Positions 8,613 through 18,300 of a DNA stretch of 64,000 nt are shown in pieces. A program made the translations under genes and the position numbers. This DNA comes from Pelagibacteraceae bacterium (GTDB lineage Bacteria > Pseudomonadota > Alphaproteobacteria > HIMB59 > GCA-002718135): NCBI GenBank assembly GCA_002718135.1, contig PBDN01000019.1:196805-260804 (forward strand), given 5' to 3'. Below the pieces are notes generated by a model that saw only the letters and a list, made by a program, of their open reading frames with translations, did not search any database and was not told the origin of the DNA. Every line of letters begins with the position of its first letter. The stretch's first letter is position 1.

Positions 8613-9307
8613 GCTTGGGCGCGCTTGTGTAAAAGGATCATGGAGAAATAAGGCGCGTCGCCGTCTCCGACATCGGCCAATCTCACGACTCGCTGTTTGT
8701 CCATGGTCGCGCGTTCGATATAGCGAGCATTTTCGGACAGGCCAAGATCAGCCAGCACACTACGGATTTTTTCAAGATGCCGACCAACCTTAATGATCGC
8801 GGCAGCGTCAGCCTCTACCAAACGTTTGGCGAGCGTCTTGGCATCCAACGGGCCCGGGATCACCGATAGTACATCGTTCTTGGCTGATAGCGGAGACCCA
8901 AGCGCGGCTGCGCAGGCGGTCAGAGACGAGACACCGGGCACAACCTCGATGGCATGGTCACCGACAAGGCGTCCGAACAAATACATGAACGATCCATAAA
9001 AAAAGGGATCGCCTTCGCAAATTACGGCAACATCGTCGCCGGCGGAGAGGGCATCATCAATCTCTATGGCCGCCTTATCGTATACATCGTCGGATGGGAA
9101 CCGAGCCGGCAACAGCGGCATGCGGATGGCGATCTCACGCTGGGTTCCAGGTAGGTGCTCAGCAACGATCTGACGTGCCAAGCTGGGGCCTTCTTCTGGG
9201 GCGGGCCACGCTAGAACAGGAACAGATTTTAGGATTCGCAACGCTTTCAGGGTCAACAGCTCGGGGTCCCCGGGACCCACTCCAACGCCATACAGCCTGC
9301 CGACCAT
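8603..9307 (-). CDS. cobI: Precorrin-2 / cobalt-precorrin-2 C20-methyltransferase
   Basis: CobI/CbiL adds the C-20 methyl group to precorrin-2 or its cobalt form. The product begins M-V-G-R-L-Y-G-V-G-V-G-P-G-D-P-E-L-L-T, and further on has I-C-E-G-D-P-F-F-Y-G-S, both classic for this branch of the tetrapyrrole methylases. The start at 9307 overlaps the cobL stop by one base (TGATG). The reading frame extends 16 residues upstream, but that stretch looks like cobL in another frame. Length is 234 residues, normal. It lies between cobL and the cbiG-cobJ fusion, with overlaps on both sides. Confidence 0.94.
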   Translation of the reverse strand: MVGRLYGVGVGPGDPELLTLKALRILKSVPVLAWPAPEEGPSLARQIVAEHLPGTQREIAIRMPLLPARFPSDDVYDKAAIEIDDALSAGDDVAVICEGDPFFYGSFMYLFGRLVGDHAIEVVPGVSSLTACAAALGSPLSAKNDVLSVIPGPLDAKTLAKRLVEADAAAIIKVGRHLEKIRSVLADLGLSENARYIERATMDKQRVVRLADVGDGDAPYFSMILLHKRAQAWK

Positions 9308-10515
9308 CAGATTTTCACAGCGGCAAGCTGGGTGACGGGCATGGTCGGTCTCCAACCAGTGAGAGAACCGACGGGCTCCGCACGGGAAATTGATATGCGT
9401 GCAAGATTGCCGCCATATGCCTCGCGAAATACTGCCAAAGTGCCTTCGCTTTCCAGAGTTACGGCGTTAGCGACTAGACGACCGCCTGGCTTAAGCGCTT
9501 TCCAACAAAGATCGAGCAACTCGGGATTGGAACCACCACCCCCGACGAAAACGGCATCTGGCGCATCTAGCTGCGCCAGCACCTCGGTCGCTTCTCCCTC
9601 TATCATCCGAAGACGTGGAACGCCAAGCGCGACAGCGTTGCGAGCGATTAGACCAATCCGGTCGGCACGGCTTTCGATAGCCGACGCCCGGCAAGCCGGA
9701 TGAGTCCGCATCCATTCAATCGCTACCGACCCACATCCAGCGCCGATATCCCAAAGATGTTGTCCTGGCACCGGCGCCAAAGCGGAGAGTGTAAAGGCGC
9801 GGACTTCGCGTTTGGTAATGTTGCCGTCGCTGCTAAACGCTTCATCCGGCAGACCGGGAATTCGCGGCAAAATAACGGCATCCGTACCAGCGACGCAGTT
9901 GACAGCAAGCGTGTGAAACGCCGCGATATCGTCGTGGTCCCAATTGCCGGCATCCCCAACCAGTTGGCGTTCACAAGCACCTCCCATATGTTCCAAAACA
10001 GTCATCTCGCTATCCCCATAACCACGCTCGGTGAGGATGTCAGCCACCTGCGCCGGGGTGCCCGAGCCGTCGGCCAAGATCAGTAACCGGGAGCCGGGCT
10101 GGATGAAAGGTACTATTAGGCTGGCCGGACGACCATGCAGGGTCAGTTGGTCGACATCCGCAAGAGCCCAGCGAAGTCGCGCGGCAGCGAGCGTAAACGC
10201 CGAAAGCGACGGCACGACATCCATTTCTTCGGCCGCGAAGTGTTTCAACAGCGTCACGCCGATCCCGAAAAACATTGGATCGCCGGTGGCTAATACGCAG
10301 ACCAGTCGACCACGCATTTCGGAAATTTTCGTCATAAGATCTGTCAACGGCCGCGTCCAGGTCAGTCGTTCACGATCGTCATCGGGCAACATTGCAAGAT
10401 GCCGTTCACCGCCTATCAAGATTTCAGCAGCATCGATCAGCATGCGCCCACGCGGAGTTAACCCGTCAAGGCCATCCTCACCGATACCGACGACACTGAG
10501 CCAACGGTCTTTCAT
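9307..10515 (-). CDS. cobL: Precorrin-6Y C5,15-methyltransferase (decarboxylating), CbiE-CbiT fusion
   Basis: CobL methylates C-5 and C-15 and decarboxylates the acetate on ring C. Of 402 residues the first about 200 are the CbiE tetrapyrrole methylase domain (V-V-G-I-G-E-D-G near the start, A-T-G-D-P-M-F-F-G-I), and the rest the CbiT Rossmann methyltransferase with L-W-D-I-G-A-G-C-G-S-V-A-I-E-W and the F-V-G-G-G-G segment. This two-domain form is usual in alphaproteobacteria. The ATG overlaps the cobH stop (ATGA), so translation is coupled. Confidence 0.95.
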   Translation of the reverse strand: MKDRWLSVVGIGEDGLDGLTPRGRMLIDAAEILIGGERHLAMLPDDDRERLTWTRPLTDLMTKISEMRGRLVCVLATGDPMFFGIGVTLLKHFAAEEMDVVPSLSAFTLAAARLRWALADVDQLTLHGRPASLIVPFIQPGSRLLILADGSGTPAQVADILTERGYGDSEMTVLEHMGGACERQLVGDAGNWDHDDIAAFHTLAVNCVAGTDAVILPRIPGLPDEAFSSDGNITKREVRAFTLSALAPVPGQHLWDIGAGCGSVAIEWMRTHPACRASAIESRADRIGLIARNAVALGVPRLRMIEGEATEVLAQLDAPDAVFVGGGGSNPELLDLCWKALKPGGRLVANAVTLESEGTLAVFREAYGGNLARISISRAEPVGSLTGWRPTMPVTQLAAVKI

Positions 10516-11141
10516 ATTTTGTAATTTCCAGCAAGCGCGTTGACAGCTGCTGACGCCATGGCGCTGCCACCCCGGCGGCCCAACAGCGTAATATAGGGTA
10601 CCTCGGGGCGGATTTTTTGCAGCGCATATTTCGATTCAGCAGCCCCGACAAACCCCACTGGAAATCCCAAAATCACCGCTGGCTTACGCGATGGGTCCTC
10701 AGAAATCACCTCAAGCAAACGGAATAGCGCTGTCGGCGCATTGCCGATGGCAACCACACTACCCGGAAGAAATGGTTTCCATAATTCGACCTGCGCCGCT
10801 GAGCGCGTAGTGCCCTGTTCCTTGGCCATCGTCGCCACGTTGGGTAGACGGATCATGCTAAGAACCTGGTTTCCAGCAGGAAGGTGCGCCGTGATCACAC
10901 CGTCCGCCACCATCTGCGCATCGCAAATTACCGGCGCACCCGCAGCAAGGGCATCACGTGCGGTTGCTGTTACGCCATTATACCAGCGGATATTCGGAAC
11001 GATCTCCGGCATGCCACAGGCATGCACCAGCCGGATAACTATATCTGCCATGTCGTCAGGAACCACCGATAGGTCCGCTTCTTCGCGCACGATCGCAAAT
11101 GACCTACGGTAAATTTCATCAGGATCACGAAGCCATTCCAT
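10512..11141 (-). CDS. cobH: Precorrin-8X methylmutase
   Basis: CobH/CbiC moves the C-11 methyl group to C-12, giving (cobalt) hydrogenobyrinic acid. The 209-residue product shows the family features: R-S-F-A-I-V-R-E-E-A near residue 15, a D-M-A-D-I-V-I-R-L-V-H stretch with the active-site histidine, A-G-A-P-V-I-C-D-A-Q-M-V, and P-V-G-F-V-G-A-A-E-S-K in the second half. It lies 6 bp after cbiX and overlaps cobL. Length and motifs are normal. Confidence 0.95.
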   Translation of the reverse strand: MEWLRDPDEIYRRSFAIVREEADLSVVPDDMADIVIRLVHACGMPEIVPNIRWYNGVTATARDALAAGAPVICDAQMVADGVITAHLPAGNQVLSMIRLPNVATMAKEQGTTRSAAQVELWKPFLPGSVVAIGNAPTALFRLLEVISEDPSRKPAVILGFPVGFVGAAESKYALQKIRPEVPYITLLGRRGGSAMASAAVNALAGNYKI

Positions 11142-11147
11142 GTGATT

Positions 11148-12164
11148 TCAGCCGGTTCCCTTCATTGTTTTTGGCCCCAGCGGGTGATCCGCGTGAGGAT
11201 ACGGATGGTGATGATCATGCCCATCTCCGTGAGAATGATCGTGTCCTTTTCTGTGACCGTGGGGATTTTCATTATTAAGACTGTGGGGGCCACCAATACC
11301 GATGCCTTCGACGTGATGATGATGACTTTCCTGGGCCAACCCGACTTCCGATTCAAAGCCCAGAACCTGTTCGCGATACTTACAAAGCTGGCAGTTCATA
11401 TTATTTTCTCCGAGTCGGATTTCTTCTATTCGTTCCATGAACGTCTCTATCACCATCGGATGGTCGTTAAGGTAGGACGCCTTGATGAATTCAATGTTCG
11501 GATACCGAGCAGCAACTTTATCGGTATAATCATAGATCCTTCGCACTAGCACGCCTGTGAACAAAAAGTAGGGAAAGACCACAATTCGCCGATAACCTAA
11601 CCTGACGGCGTGTTCCAGCCCTGGCTCGACCAACGGGAAGGTTACCCCAGAATATACGGTTTCTCCCCAGCCGAAACCGAGACCTTCCCACAACATTCGC
11701 ATCACCTTCGCAACGTTGGAATTAGCATCCGGGTCGGACGCGCCGCGCCCCACTACCACGAGCAGTGTCTCTTCAGTAGGCACATCATCGCTTGCAAAAT
11801 CGAGTGCTTCTTTGATTCGATCAGAAGCGGCGCTTAACATTTTTAGATCGATCGCTAGTTCACGCCCATAACGGACATCTACTCCGTTATTGCTTGCTGC
11901 CCAGGTGTTGAGAACCGACGGTATATCGTTCTTGGCGTGCCCTGCTGCAAAGAGCATACCTGGAACAGCCATTATCTCAGTCACACCCTGTTCAATTAGA
12001 TTCCCCAAACCTTCCTTGATGACGGGTTTTGCAAACTCCAGGAAACCATACTCGACTGGAACACCTTCAGCTCGTTCGCGGATCGCGACAGCCAGTTTTT
12101 CAAATTCTGTTACTGCACCTTCGTCGCGGCTACCGTGGCCACATACCATTATCCCTGTAGTCAA
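11148..12164 (-). CDS. cbiX: Sirohydrochlorin cobaltochelatase CbiX with Fe-S motif and His-rich tail
   Basis: CbiX inserts cobalt into sirohydrochlorin, the committing step of the cobalt-early B12 route. The core opens with G-I-M-V-C-G-H-G-S-R-D-E, and V-V-G-R-G-A-S-D-P marks the second half. Near the end is M-N-C-Q-L-C, matching the M-x-C-x-x-C motif tied to a 4Fe-4S centre in long CbiX proteins. The last 60 or so residues then contain 16 histidines, a likely cobalt store. I prefer the TTG at 12164, six bases after GGAG; an ATG at 12149 is the alternative. It heads the cbiX-to-cobM operon and is divergent from cbiB. Confidence 0.93.
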   Translation of the reverse strand: MTTGIMVCGHGSRDEGAVTEFEKLAVAIRERAEGVPVEYGFLEFAKPVIKEGLGNLIEQGVTEIMAVPGMLFAAGHAKNDIPSVLNTWAASNNGVDVRYGRELAIDLKMLSAASDRIKEALDFASDDVPTEETLLVVVGRGASDPDANSNVAKVMRMLWEGLGFGWGETVYSGVTFPLVEPGLEHAVRLGYRRIVVFPYFLFTGVLVRRIYDYTDKVAARYPNIEFIKASYLNDHPMVIETFMERIEEIRLGENNMNCQLCKYREQVLGFESEVGLAQESHHHHVEGIGIGGPHSLNNENPHGHRKGHDHSHGDGHDHHHPYPHADHPLGPKTMKGTG

Positions 12165-12223
12165 TTGTTTCTCCCGTAAAGGCTGCAATTGATTTCGTGT
12201 CGCAACCGCGCGATTGTCGGCCG

Positions 12224-13219
12224 ATGATGTTTCAATGGTATAGCGCCGACGCGGCAGCAGTGCACCCCTTGCTGGTGGTGATGCTGGCGCTGGCAATCGA
12301 TGTCGCGCTGGGCGATCCTCCGGGGCTTTGGAACCGCGTGCCCCATCCGGTTGCGGTTTTCGGCAGCTTGGCGGCCTTCTTCGACCGCAAAATGAACCGA
12401 CCACAAAGATCGGACCGCGTGCGGTTCTGGCGGGGGCTGCTGGTAACCCTTTTCTTGGTCGCGCTCGCTGGACTCGTCGGCTACGGGTTCCAGTGGCTTT
12501 GCGCTCAATGGGAATATGGCTGGGTCGCAGGGGCTCTGATCGCCAGCGTGCTGATCGCCTATCGCAGTCTTTTCAATCACGTCCGCGATGTGGCAAACGG
12601 ACTCGACGTCTCGTTGATCAGCGGAAGATCCGCGGTGGCCCATATTGTGGGCCGAGATCCGGACCGGCTGGACGAACACGGCGTCGCTCGCGCCGCCATA
12701 GAATCGACGGCAGAAAATTTTTCTGACGGCGTGGTAGCACCGGTAATTTGGTTTGCGTTGCTCGGTCTGCCGGGACTTTTCGCCTATAAGGCGGTAAACA
12801 CTATGGACAGCATGATCGGTCACCGCGACAGCACATACGAGCATTTCGGAAAATTTGCGGCACGCCTTGACGACGCAATGAATGCGGTTCCGGCGCGTAT
12901 CTCGGGTATTCTCATAGTAATCGTAGCTGCCGTCGGAATCGGCTCCAAGGGCGGGGAAGCATGGGCGGCGGCGGTCAGGGACGCGGAAAAGCATCGCTCG
13001 ATTAACGCGGGCTGGCCCGAAGCCGCGATGGCGGGTGCGCTCGGAATTTCTCTGGCAGGGCCGCGGCAGTACCGCGACTTTATAGTTGACGATGCTTGGA
13101 TGAACGAAGGCGCGCGCACCGATGTCTCTACAACTGACATACATCGCGCACTTAGCCTGTACCGTAAGGCGGGCGCCGGACTGATGGCAATACTCCTGCT
13201 TGTTATGGCGTTGATTTAA
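12224..13219 (+). CDS. cbiB: Adenosylcobinamide-phosphate synthase, membrane protein
   Basis: CbiB (CobD in Pseudomonas naming) joins the aminopropanol-phosphate arm to adenosylcobyric acid at the inner membrane. Seen are A-L-A-I-D-V-A-L-G-D-P-P near the start, H-P-V-A-V-F-G, the E-S-T-A-E-N-F-S-D-G-V-V-A-P signature, Y-K-A-V-N-T-M-D-S-M-I-G-H, a late G-P-R-Q-Y-R-D segment and several hydrophobic spans. The start is uncertain: ATG at 12224 or 12227, or GTG at 12197; none has a clear Shine-Dalgarno site. It is divergent from cbiX with 32-59 bp between starts and convergent with cobQ, 4 bp apart. Confidence 0.93.
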   Translation: MMFQWYSADAAAVHPLLVVMLALAIDVALGDPPGLWNRVPHPVAVFGSLAAFFDRKMNRPQRSDRVRFWRGLLVTLFLVALAGLVGYGFQWLCAQWEYGWVAGALIASVLIAYRSLFNHVRDVANGLDVSLISGRSAVAHIVGRDPDRLDEHGVARAAIESTAENFSDGVVAPVIWFALLGLPGLFAYKAVNTMDSMIGHRDSTYEHFGKFAARLDDAMNAVPARISGILIVIVAAVGIGSKGGEAWAAAVRDAEKHRSINAGWPEAAMAGALGISLAGPRQYRDFIVDDAWMNEGARTDVSTTDIHRALSLYRKAGAGLMAILLLVMALI

Positions 13220-13223
13220 CCAC

Positions 13224-14675
13224 CTAGCCATCGATCATCCCGGTAATATCAAGATACGTCTCTAAATGGTCGGCCAAAGCATCAAGTGCTTGCTCAATAC
13301 CGGCCTCATAGTTCATCGCCGCGCGCGCACCCGGGCGAATTCGCCGCAAAAAAGCTGACCGAAATGTATCAGAGGCGAAAATTCCATGGACGTAACATCC
13401 GGCGACAAGCCCGTCGGCCGACACTGCGCCGTCTGGCCTACCCGACAGGTCGAGCATAGCGCGCTCGGTGCCCAAGCCGCAGGTTTGGCCTATATGCATT
13501 TCGTACCCTGATATAGCCGCTCCCGACCGCTTTTCAGTACCGGTTACCTGGACCAGAGTTTTGTTCGCCGTAAGCATAGTCTCTATGTCGAGCAAACCAA
13601 GCCCCTGCGCTTTCGATGCCGGACCCTCGATACCTTCCGGGTCAGATACTGTCTGGCCCAGCATCTGGTAGCCGCCGCAGATTCCCATCACTGCGCCACC
13701 ACGCCGTACATGGGCTGTGATATCGATGTCCCATCCTTGCTCAAACAAGAAAGACAGATCAGACAAAGTCGCCTTCGAGCCAGGCAGCAGAATCAGATCG
13801 GCATCGCCAGGCAGCGCCTCACCTTCCTTCACCATCGTCACTGATACATCTGGTTCGGCACGCAGTGGATCGAGATCGTCAAAGTTGGCGATAAGGGAAA
13901 ACATAGGTACTGCGATTTTGATTACGCCTGATTTAGTATCCGCACCGCCGAGATTAAATGCGTCTTCTCGCGGCAGACGGGACGCACCCTCAAACCACGG
14001 TACTACACCATAATCCGTCATGCCTGTATGTTCCCGAATGATGGCACGGCCATCCCGAAACAATGACGGATCACCGCGAAACTTATTAACGATGAAGCCG
14101 CGTGTGAGTTTCCGTTCGTGGTCGGACAGTAAATTCCAGGTGCCTACCAGCTGCGCAATCACGCCGCCCCGATCGATATCGCCGATCATTATCACTGAGA
14201 CGTCAGCCGCAGCGGCGAAGCCCATATTTGCGATATCTCCAGCGCGCAGGTTGACCTCTGCCGCGCTACCCGCGCCTTCAACAACGACGATATCAGCCGC
14301 CGCACTGAGCCGCGCAAAACTCTCCAGCACGGAGCTCATCAATTCGGGCTTCATAAGCTGGTAGTCGCGCGCCTTCGCATTGCCAACTACCCGTCCCTGA
14401 ACCACCACCTGCGCGCCGGTTTCGGTCTGCGGTTTCAGGAGCACCGGGTTCATGTCGGTGTGAAACGCCACCTCGCAGGCCCGGGCCTGTAATGCCTGCG
14501 CGCGCCCAATTTCTCCACCGTCAGCAGTTACAGCTGCGTTATTCGACATATTTTGCGGCTTAAACGGCCGAACGTTGAATCCTCGCCTTATTAGTGCCCG
14601 ACACAATCCTGCCACCAGTACCGACTTCCCGACGTCGGATCCGGTACCTTGCAGCATGAGGGCGGTTAGGGCCAT
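13224..14675 (-). CDS. cobQ: Cobyric acid synthase
   Basis: CobQ/CbiP amidates side chains b, d, e and g of adenosylcobyrinic acid a,c-diamide. The product starts [18 protein letters not shown], the P-loop-like dethiobiotin-synthetase fold, then F-K-P-Q-N-M-S-N-N. The amidotransferase half carries [11 protein letters not shown] with the catalytic Cys and a late Y-V-H-G-I-F histidine. Length is 483 residues, normal. The ATG at 14675 lies one base after the cobO stop. The frame is open for 14 more codons upstream, but that part is the cobO end read in another frame. It is the last gene of the riboswitch-led operon. Confidence 0.95.
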   Translation of the reverse strand: MALTALMLQGTGSDVGKSVLVAGLCRALIRRGFNVRPFKPQNMSNNAAVTADGGEIGRAQALQARACEVAFHTDMNPVLLKPQTETGAQVVVQGRVVGNAKARDYQLMKPELMSSVLESFARLSAAADIVVVEGAGSAAEVNLRAGDIANMGFAAAADVSVIMIGDIDRGGVIAQLVGTWNLLSDHERKLTRGFIVNKFRGDPSLFRDGRAIIREHTGMTDYGVVPWFEGASRLPREDAFNLGGADTKSGVIKIAVPMFSLIANFDDLDPLRAEPDVSVTMVKEGEALPGDADLILLPGSKATLSDLSFLFEQGWDIDITAHVRRGGAVMGICGGYQMLGQTVSDPEGIEGPASKAQGLGLLDIETMLTANKTLVQVTGTEKRSGAAISGYEMHIGQTCGLGTERAMLDLSGRPDGAVSADGLVAGCYVHGIFASDTFRSAFLRRIRPGARAAMNYEAGIEQALDALADHLETYLDITGMIDG

Positions 14676-14676
14676 T

Positions 14677-15300
14677 TTAGAACTCGATACCTTTTTGAGC
14701 ACGGACGTTCTGTTCACGAAAGGGGTGTTTAATTTGCGTCATTTCAGTGACCAGATCGGCGGCGGCTACAAGTTCCGGTTTAGCGTTTCGGCCTGTCACT
14801 ATCACGTGCAGCATCTCGCGCTTGTTAACGAGAACTTCCAGTACTTCAGTGAGATCTAAATAGTCATAGCGCAAGACGATATTGAGCTCATCGAGGATGA
14901 CGAGGTCATAAGACGGATCGGCGATGATTTCCTTTGAGGCTTTCCATGCCTTTTCCGCCGCCGCAATGTCCCGCGCTTTGTCCTGGGTCTCCCAAGTAAA
15001 ACCCTCACCCATTGTACGAATAGTTACCTGTTCGGGAAAGTGTTCCAACACAGTGCGTTCACCGGTTTCCCATTTGCCCTTCACATACTGGATGACACCA
15101 ACCTTCATGCCATTACCGACCGCCCGCGCAGCAACCCCGAATGCTGCCGTCGATTTTCCCTTACCCTTGCCGGTGTGAACAATCAGCAACCCTTTCTCAA
15201 CCGTCTTGTTAGCTAACATCTTGTCGCGTGCTTCTTTTCGTTTTTTTGATTTCTCGTTTGCGAGAGTAAATTCTTCCGTTGTTTGCGGTTTTTTGGCCAT
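14677..15300 (-). CDS. cobO: Cob(I)yrinic acid a,c-diamide adenosyltransferase
   Basis: CobO (CobA/BtuR type) transfers the adenosyl group of ATP to cobalt(I) corrinoids. The 207-residue protein has a charged N-terminus, then [14 protein letters not shown], the family P-loop near residue 42, followed by V-I-Q-Y-V-K-G-K-W and V-I-L-D-E-L-N. The start overlaps the cobN stop as TGATG; the extra 20 codons upstream are cobN in another frame. It stands between cobN and cobQ, the usual order. Confidence 0.95.
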   Translation of the reverse strand: MAKKPQTTEEFTLANEKSKKRKEARDKMLANKTVEKGLLIVHTGKGKGKSTAAFGVAARAVGNGMKVGVIQYVKGKWETGERTVLEHFPEQVTIRTMGEGFTWETQDKARDIAAAEKAWKASKEIIADPSYDLVILDELNIVLRYDYLDLTEVLEVLVNKREMLHVIVTGRNAKPELVAAADLVTEMTQIKHPFREQNVRAQKGIEF

Positions 15301-18300
15301 CAGGCCACTCCCTTCAGATCTCTGAGATAGGTCCAGGCGGTGTTCGACCGCGGCCGCCATAGGCCGCGATCCTGTGCTTCAATCAAACGCTCAGCCATGT
15401 CGCGAAGAGCATGAGGGTTGCTCCGTTCTAGAAATTCCCGCACGTCTGGGTCGGCAAGATAGGCATCGAAAACTAGGTCGAATTGATGGTTTTTTACGCA
15501 GTGCGCAGTTGCGGCAAAGGCAAAGAGATAGTCGACGGTCGCTGCCATCTCAAACGCGCCCTTGTAGCCATGACGCATGACGCCAGCTATCCATTTTGGG
15601 TTAACCACACGGGCTCGTACGACGCGGGCAATCTCGTCCTCAAGGCTCCGGATCTTGGGCGTTTCCGGGCGCGAATGATCATTGTGCCAGACTGCCGGCT
15701 GATCACCTGAAAGATAGCGCACCGCGGCCGTTAGGCCGCCTTCAAACTGATAATAATCATCGGAGTCGAGAAGATCATGCTCGCGGTTATCCTGATTGTG
15801 GACGACCGCTTCTACGCCGCTCAAGCAACGCTCGAACAAACGGTGTTCGGGCTCACCTTCAGCGCCTTCACCGTAGGCGTAGCCGCCCCAAGCAATATAG
15901 GCGCGGGCGAGGTCGGCGTCGGTATCCCAACCACGCTCGTCTATCAGTGCCTGCAACCCCGCCCCATAGGCACCAGATTTAGAGCCAAACACGCGGTGGC
16001 CAGCGCGACGGCGCGCGGTATCCTCATCGATTCCTTCAGTCATAAGCGCAGCGGCGTCCTCAGCAACACGGGCAGCCAGGGGGTTTTGATCCAAGGGCTC
16101 ATCCAAAGCAGCTACAGCGCGTGCAGCACTATCGAAAAGATTAATTTGTTGCGGAAAAGCGTCGCGGAAAAATCCTGACAACCGCAGTGTGACGTCTACA
16201 CGCGGGCGGTCCAGTATTTCAAGGGGCATGATCTCGAACCCCGTAACGCGGCCCGACCCACGGTCCCATTGTGGCTGAACACCCATCAACGCTAAGCCTT
16301 GAGCAATATCATCCCCTCCGGTCCTCATGTTGGACGTCCCCCACGCGGAAAGTGCCATACGCCGAGGCCATTCACCATGCTCCTGGGCATGTCGATGGAT
16401 CAGCAGCGTTGCAGACCTCCAGCCTAGGGTCCACGCTGTAGGTGTAGGCACCGTGCGGGTATCGACCGAGTAGAAATTGCGTCCCGTCGGCAAAACTTCC
16501 ACGCGCCCCCGCGTCGGCGCACCAGATGGACCCGGATTGACGAACCTACCATCTAGCGCGGCCAGCACACCACTGATCTCAGCCGAGCCACAAGCAGCCA
16601 CACTGGGCGCGATGGTGTCACGGACGGTATCAATTACGACCCGTGTTGCAGGCCACGCGTCATCCGGTGTGCGACCTCCAACCAAATCAAGTGCCAAGAT
16701 TTCCAGCCGCTCAACTGTATCGCCATTCGTCCGCCAAGGGTCGTCGCCAGCTAGTGCGGCCGGCCGGGGTCCGGTCCACGGGTCACCCAAAAGGCAATCC
16801 AAGGGGTCGAAATCTTCCAATCCCAGATCAGCCGCCAGTGCCCGAATCAGAGAGGCGTCGCCATCCTGCCCGTCACCACGCGGCAGACGTACCAGCGCTA
16901 CCAGAAGCGCATCGCGTAAGGAACCCTCCGGGCTGATCCCAAATACATGTAACCCGTCTCGGATCTGCAATTCTTTAAGCTCGCACAGATAATTGTCGAG
17001 CTTGGCAAGGGCCTCATCGGCGGGTTCATTCACACTAATGCCGCAATCAAGGTCGAGACCCGACGACCGTGTGAGTTCCAAAATCCGCTCTCGTAGAAGA
17101 TTAATTCGGCGGGGATCTAAACCAGCGGCCTCGTAATATTCATCCACCAACCGCTCGAGATCCGCAAGTGGTCCATAGGTTTCAGCCCGTGCCAGCGGTG
17201 GCGTCAGGTGATCAACGATGACAGCGGAGGTCCGACGTTTCGCCTGTGTACCCTCACCGGGATCATTGACGATAAATGGATATACGTTCGGCAACGGGCC
17301 AAGTGCCGCTTCCGGGAAACAGTTAACCGACAGCGCGAGTGACTTACCCGGCAGCCATTCCAAATTGCCATGCTTTCCCATGTGGACAACGGCATCAGCG
17401 TTGAACTGCAGCCGTATCCAGGCATAGAACGCGAAATAGCTATGCGGCGGAACTAGGTCGGGGTCGTGATAAGATTTTGCCGGATCGATGTTATAACCGC
17501 GCGCAGGCTGTAGCCCGATAGCGATTTTCCCTAAGCGGAACACTGGGATCGCCAAAGCGCCGTAACCAACGGCGTCGTCCAAATAGAATGGGTCCGACTC
17601 TGGCGCTCCCCAACGTTCGGAGACCGCATCACGGATGGTTTGCGGCAAACCCGAGAAAAAGAACTGGTAATCGGCGATAGAAATCGTCTCCTCTACCCGA
17701 CGAGCCAAGACCCCGTGATTGGTTGGCCCATCGAGGAGACGTGCGATCAAGGACGCACCATCGTTGGGTAGATTACTAATCCCGTATCCAGAATCTTTCA
17801 TAGCGTGGAGCAGGGTTATCGTACCAGCCGGCGTATCTAGCCCAACCCCATTGCCAAGGCGCCCGTCACGGTTTGGATAGTTGGCCAGCACCAGAGCAAT
17901 ACGGCGCTCAGGTGGAGGGGTTCTTGCAAGCCTAATCCAAGCAGCGGCGAGTTCAGCGACAAAATCAATTCTATCGAGAGATGGAAGATGTTTGACAATA
18001 GCGGCCTGTGTGGCCGCGTCGAACCTAGCCTCAGACTTAAACGCCACAGCACGAGTCAGAACTCGACCGTCAACCTCGGGCAAGGCGACATTCATGGCAA
18101 TATCACGGGCGACCAGCCCGGCGTCACTACCCGCCCAAACGTCTTCCGAAGTTGCCGAAAATACCGTCTGCAATACCGGGCAGTCAGCAGAGTCGAATGG
18201 GGTCCTGTTTCGCTCAACCCCGGGGGTGGAGACGGCGAAACCTGTCGTATTCAGGATCACATCGGGCGGCACATCGCAAAGGGTCTGTTCGACGACCCCG

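Noticed and set aside
12165..12404. An 80-residue N-terminal extension of cbiX
   Set aside because: It overlaps cbiB on the opposite strand, is low-complexity Arg/Pro-rich, and the conserved CbiX core starts at about 12150.
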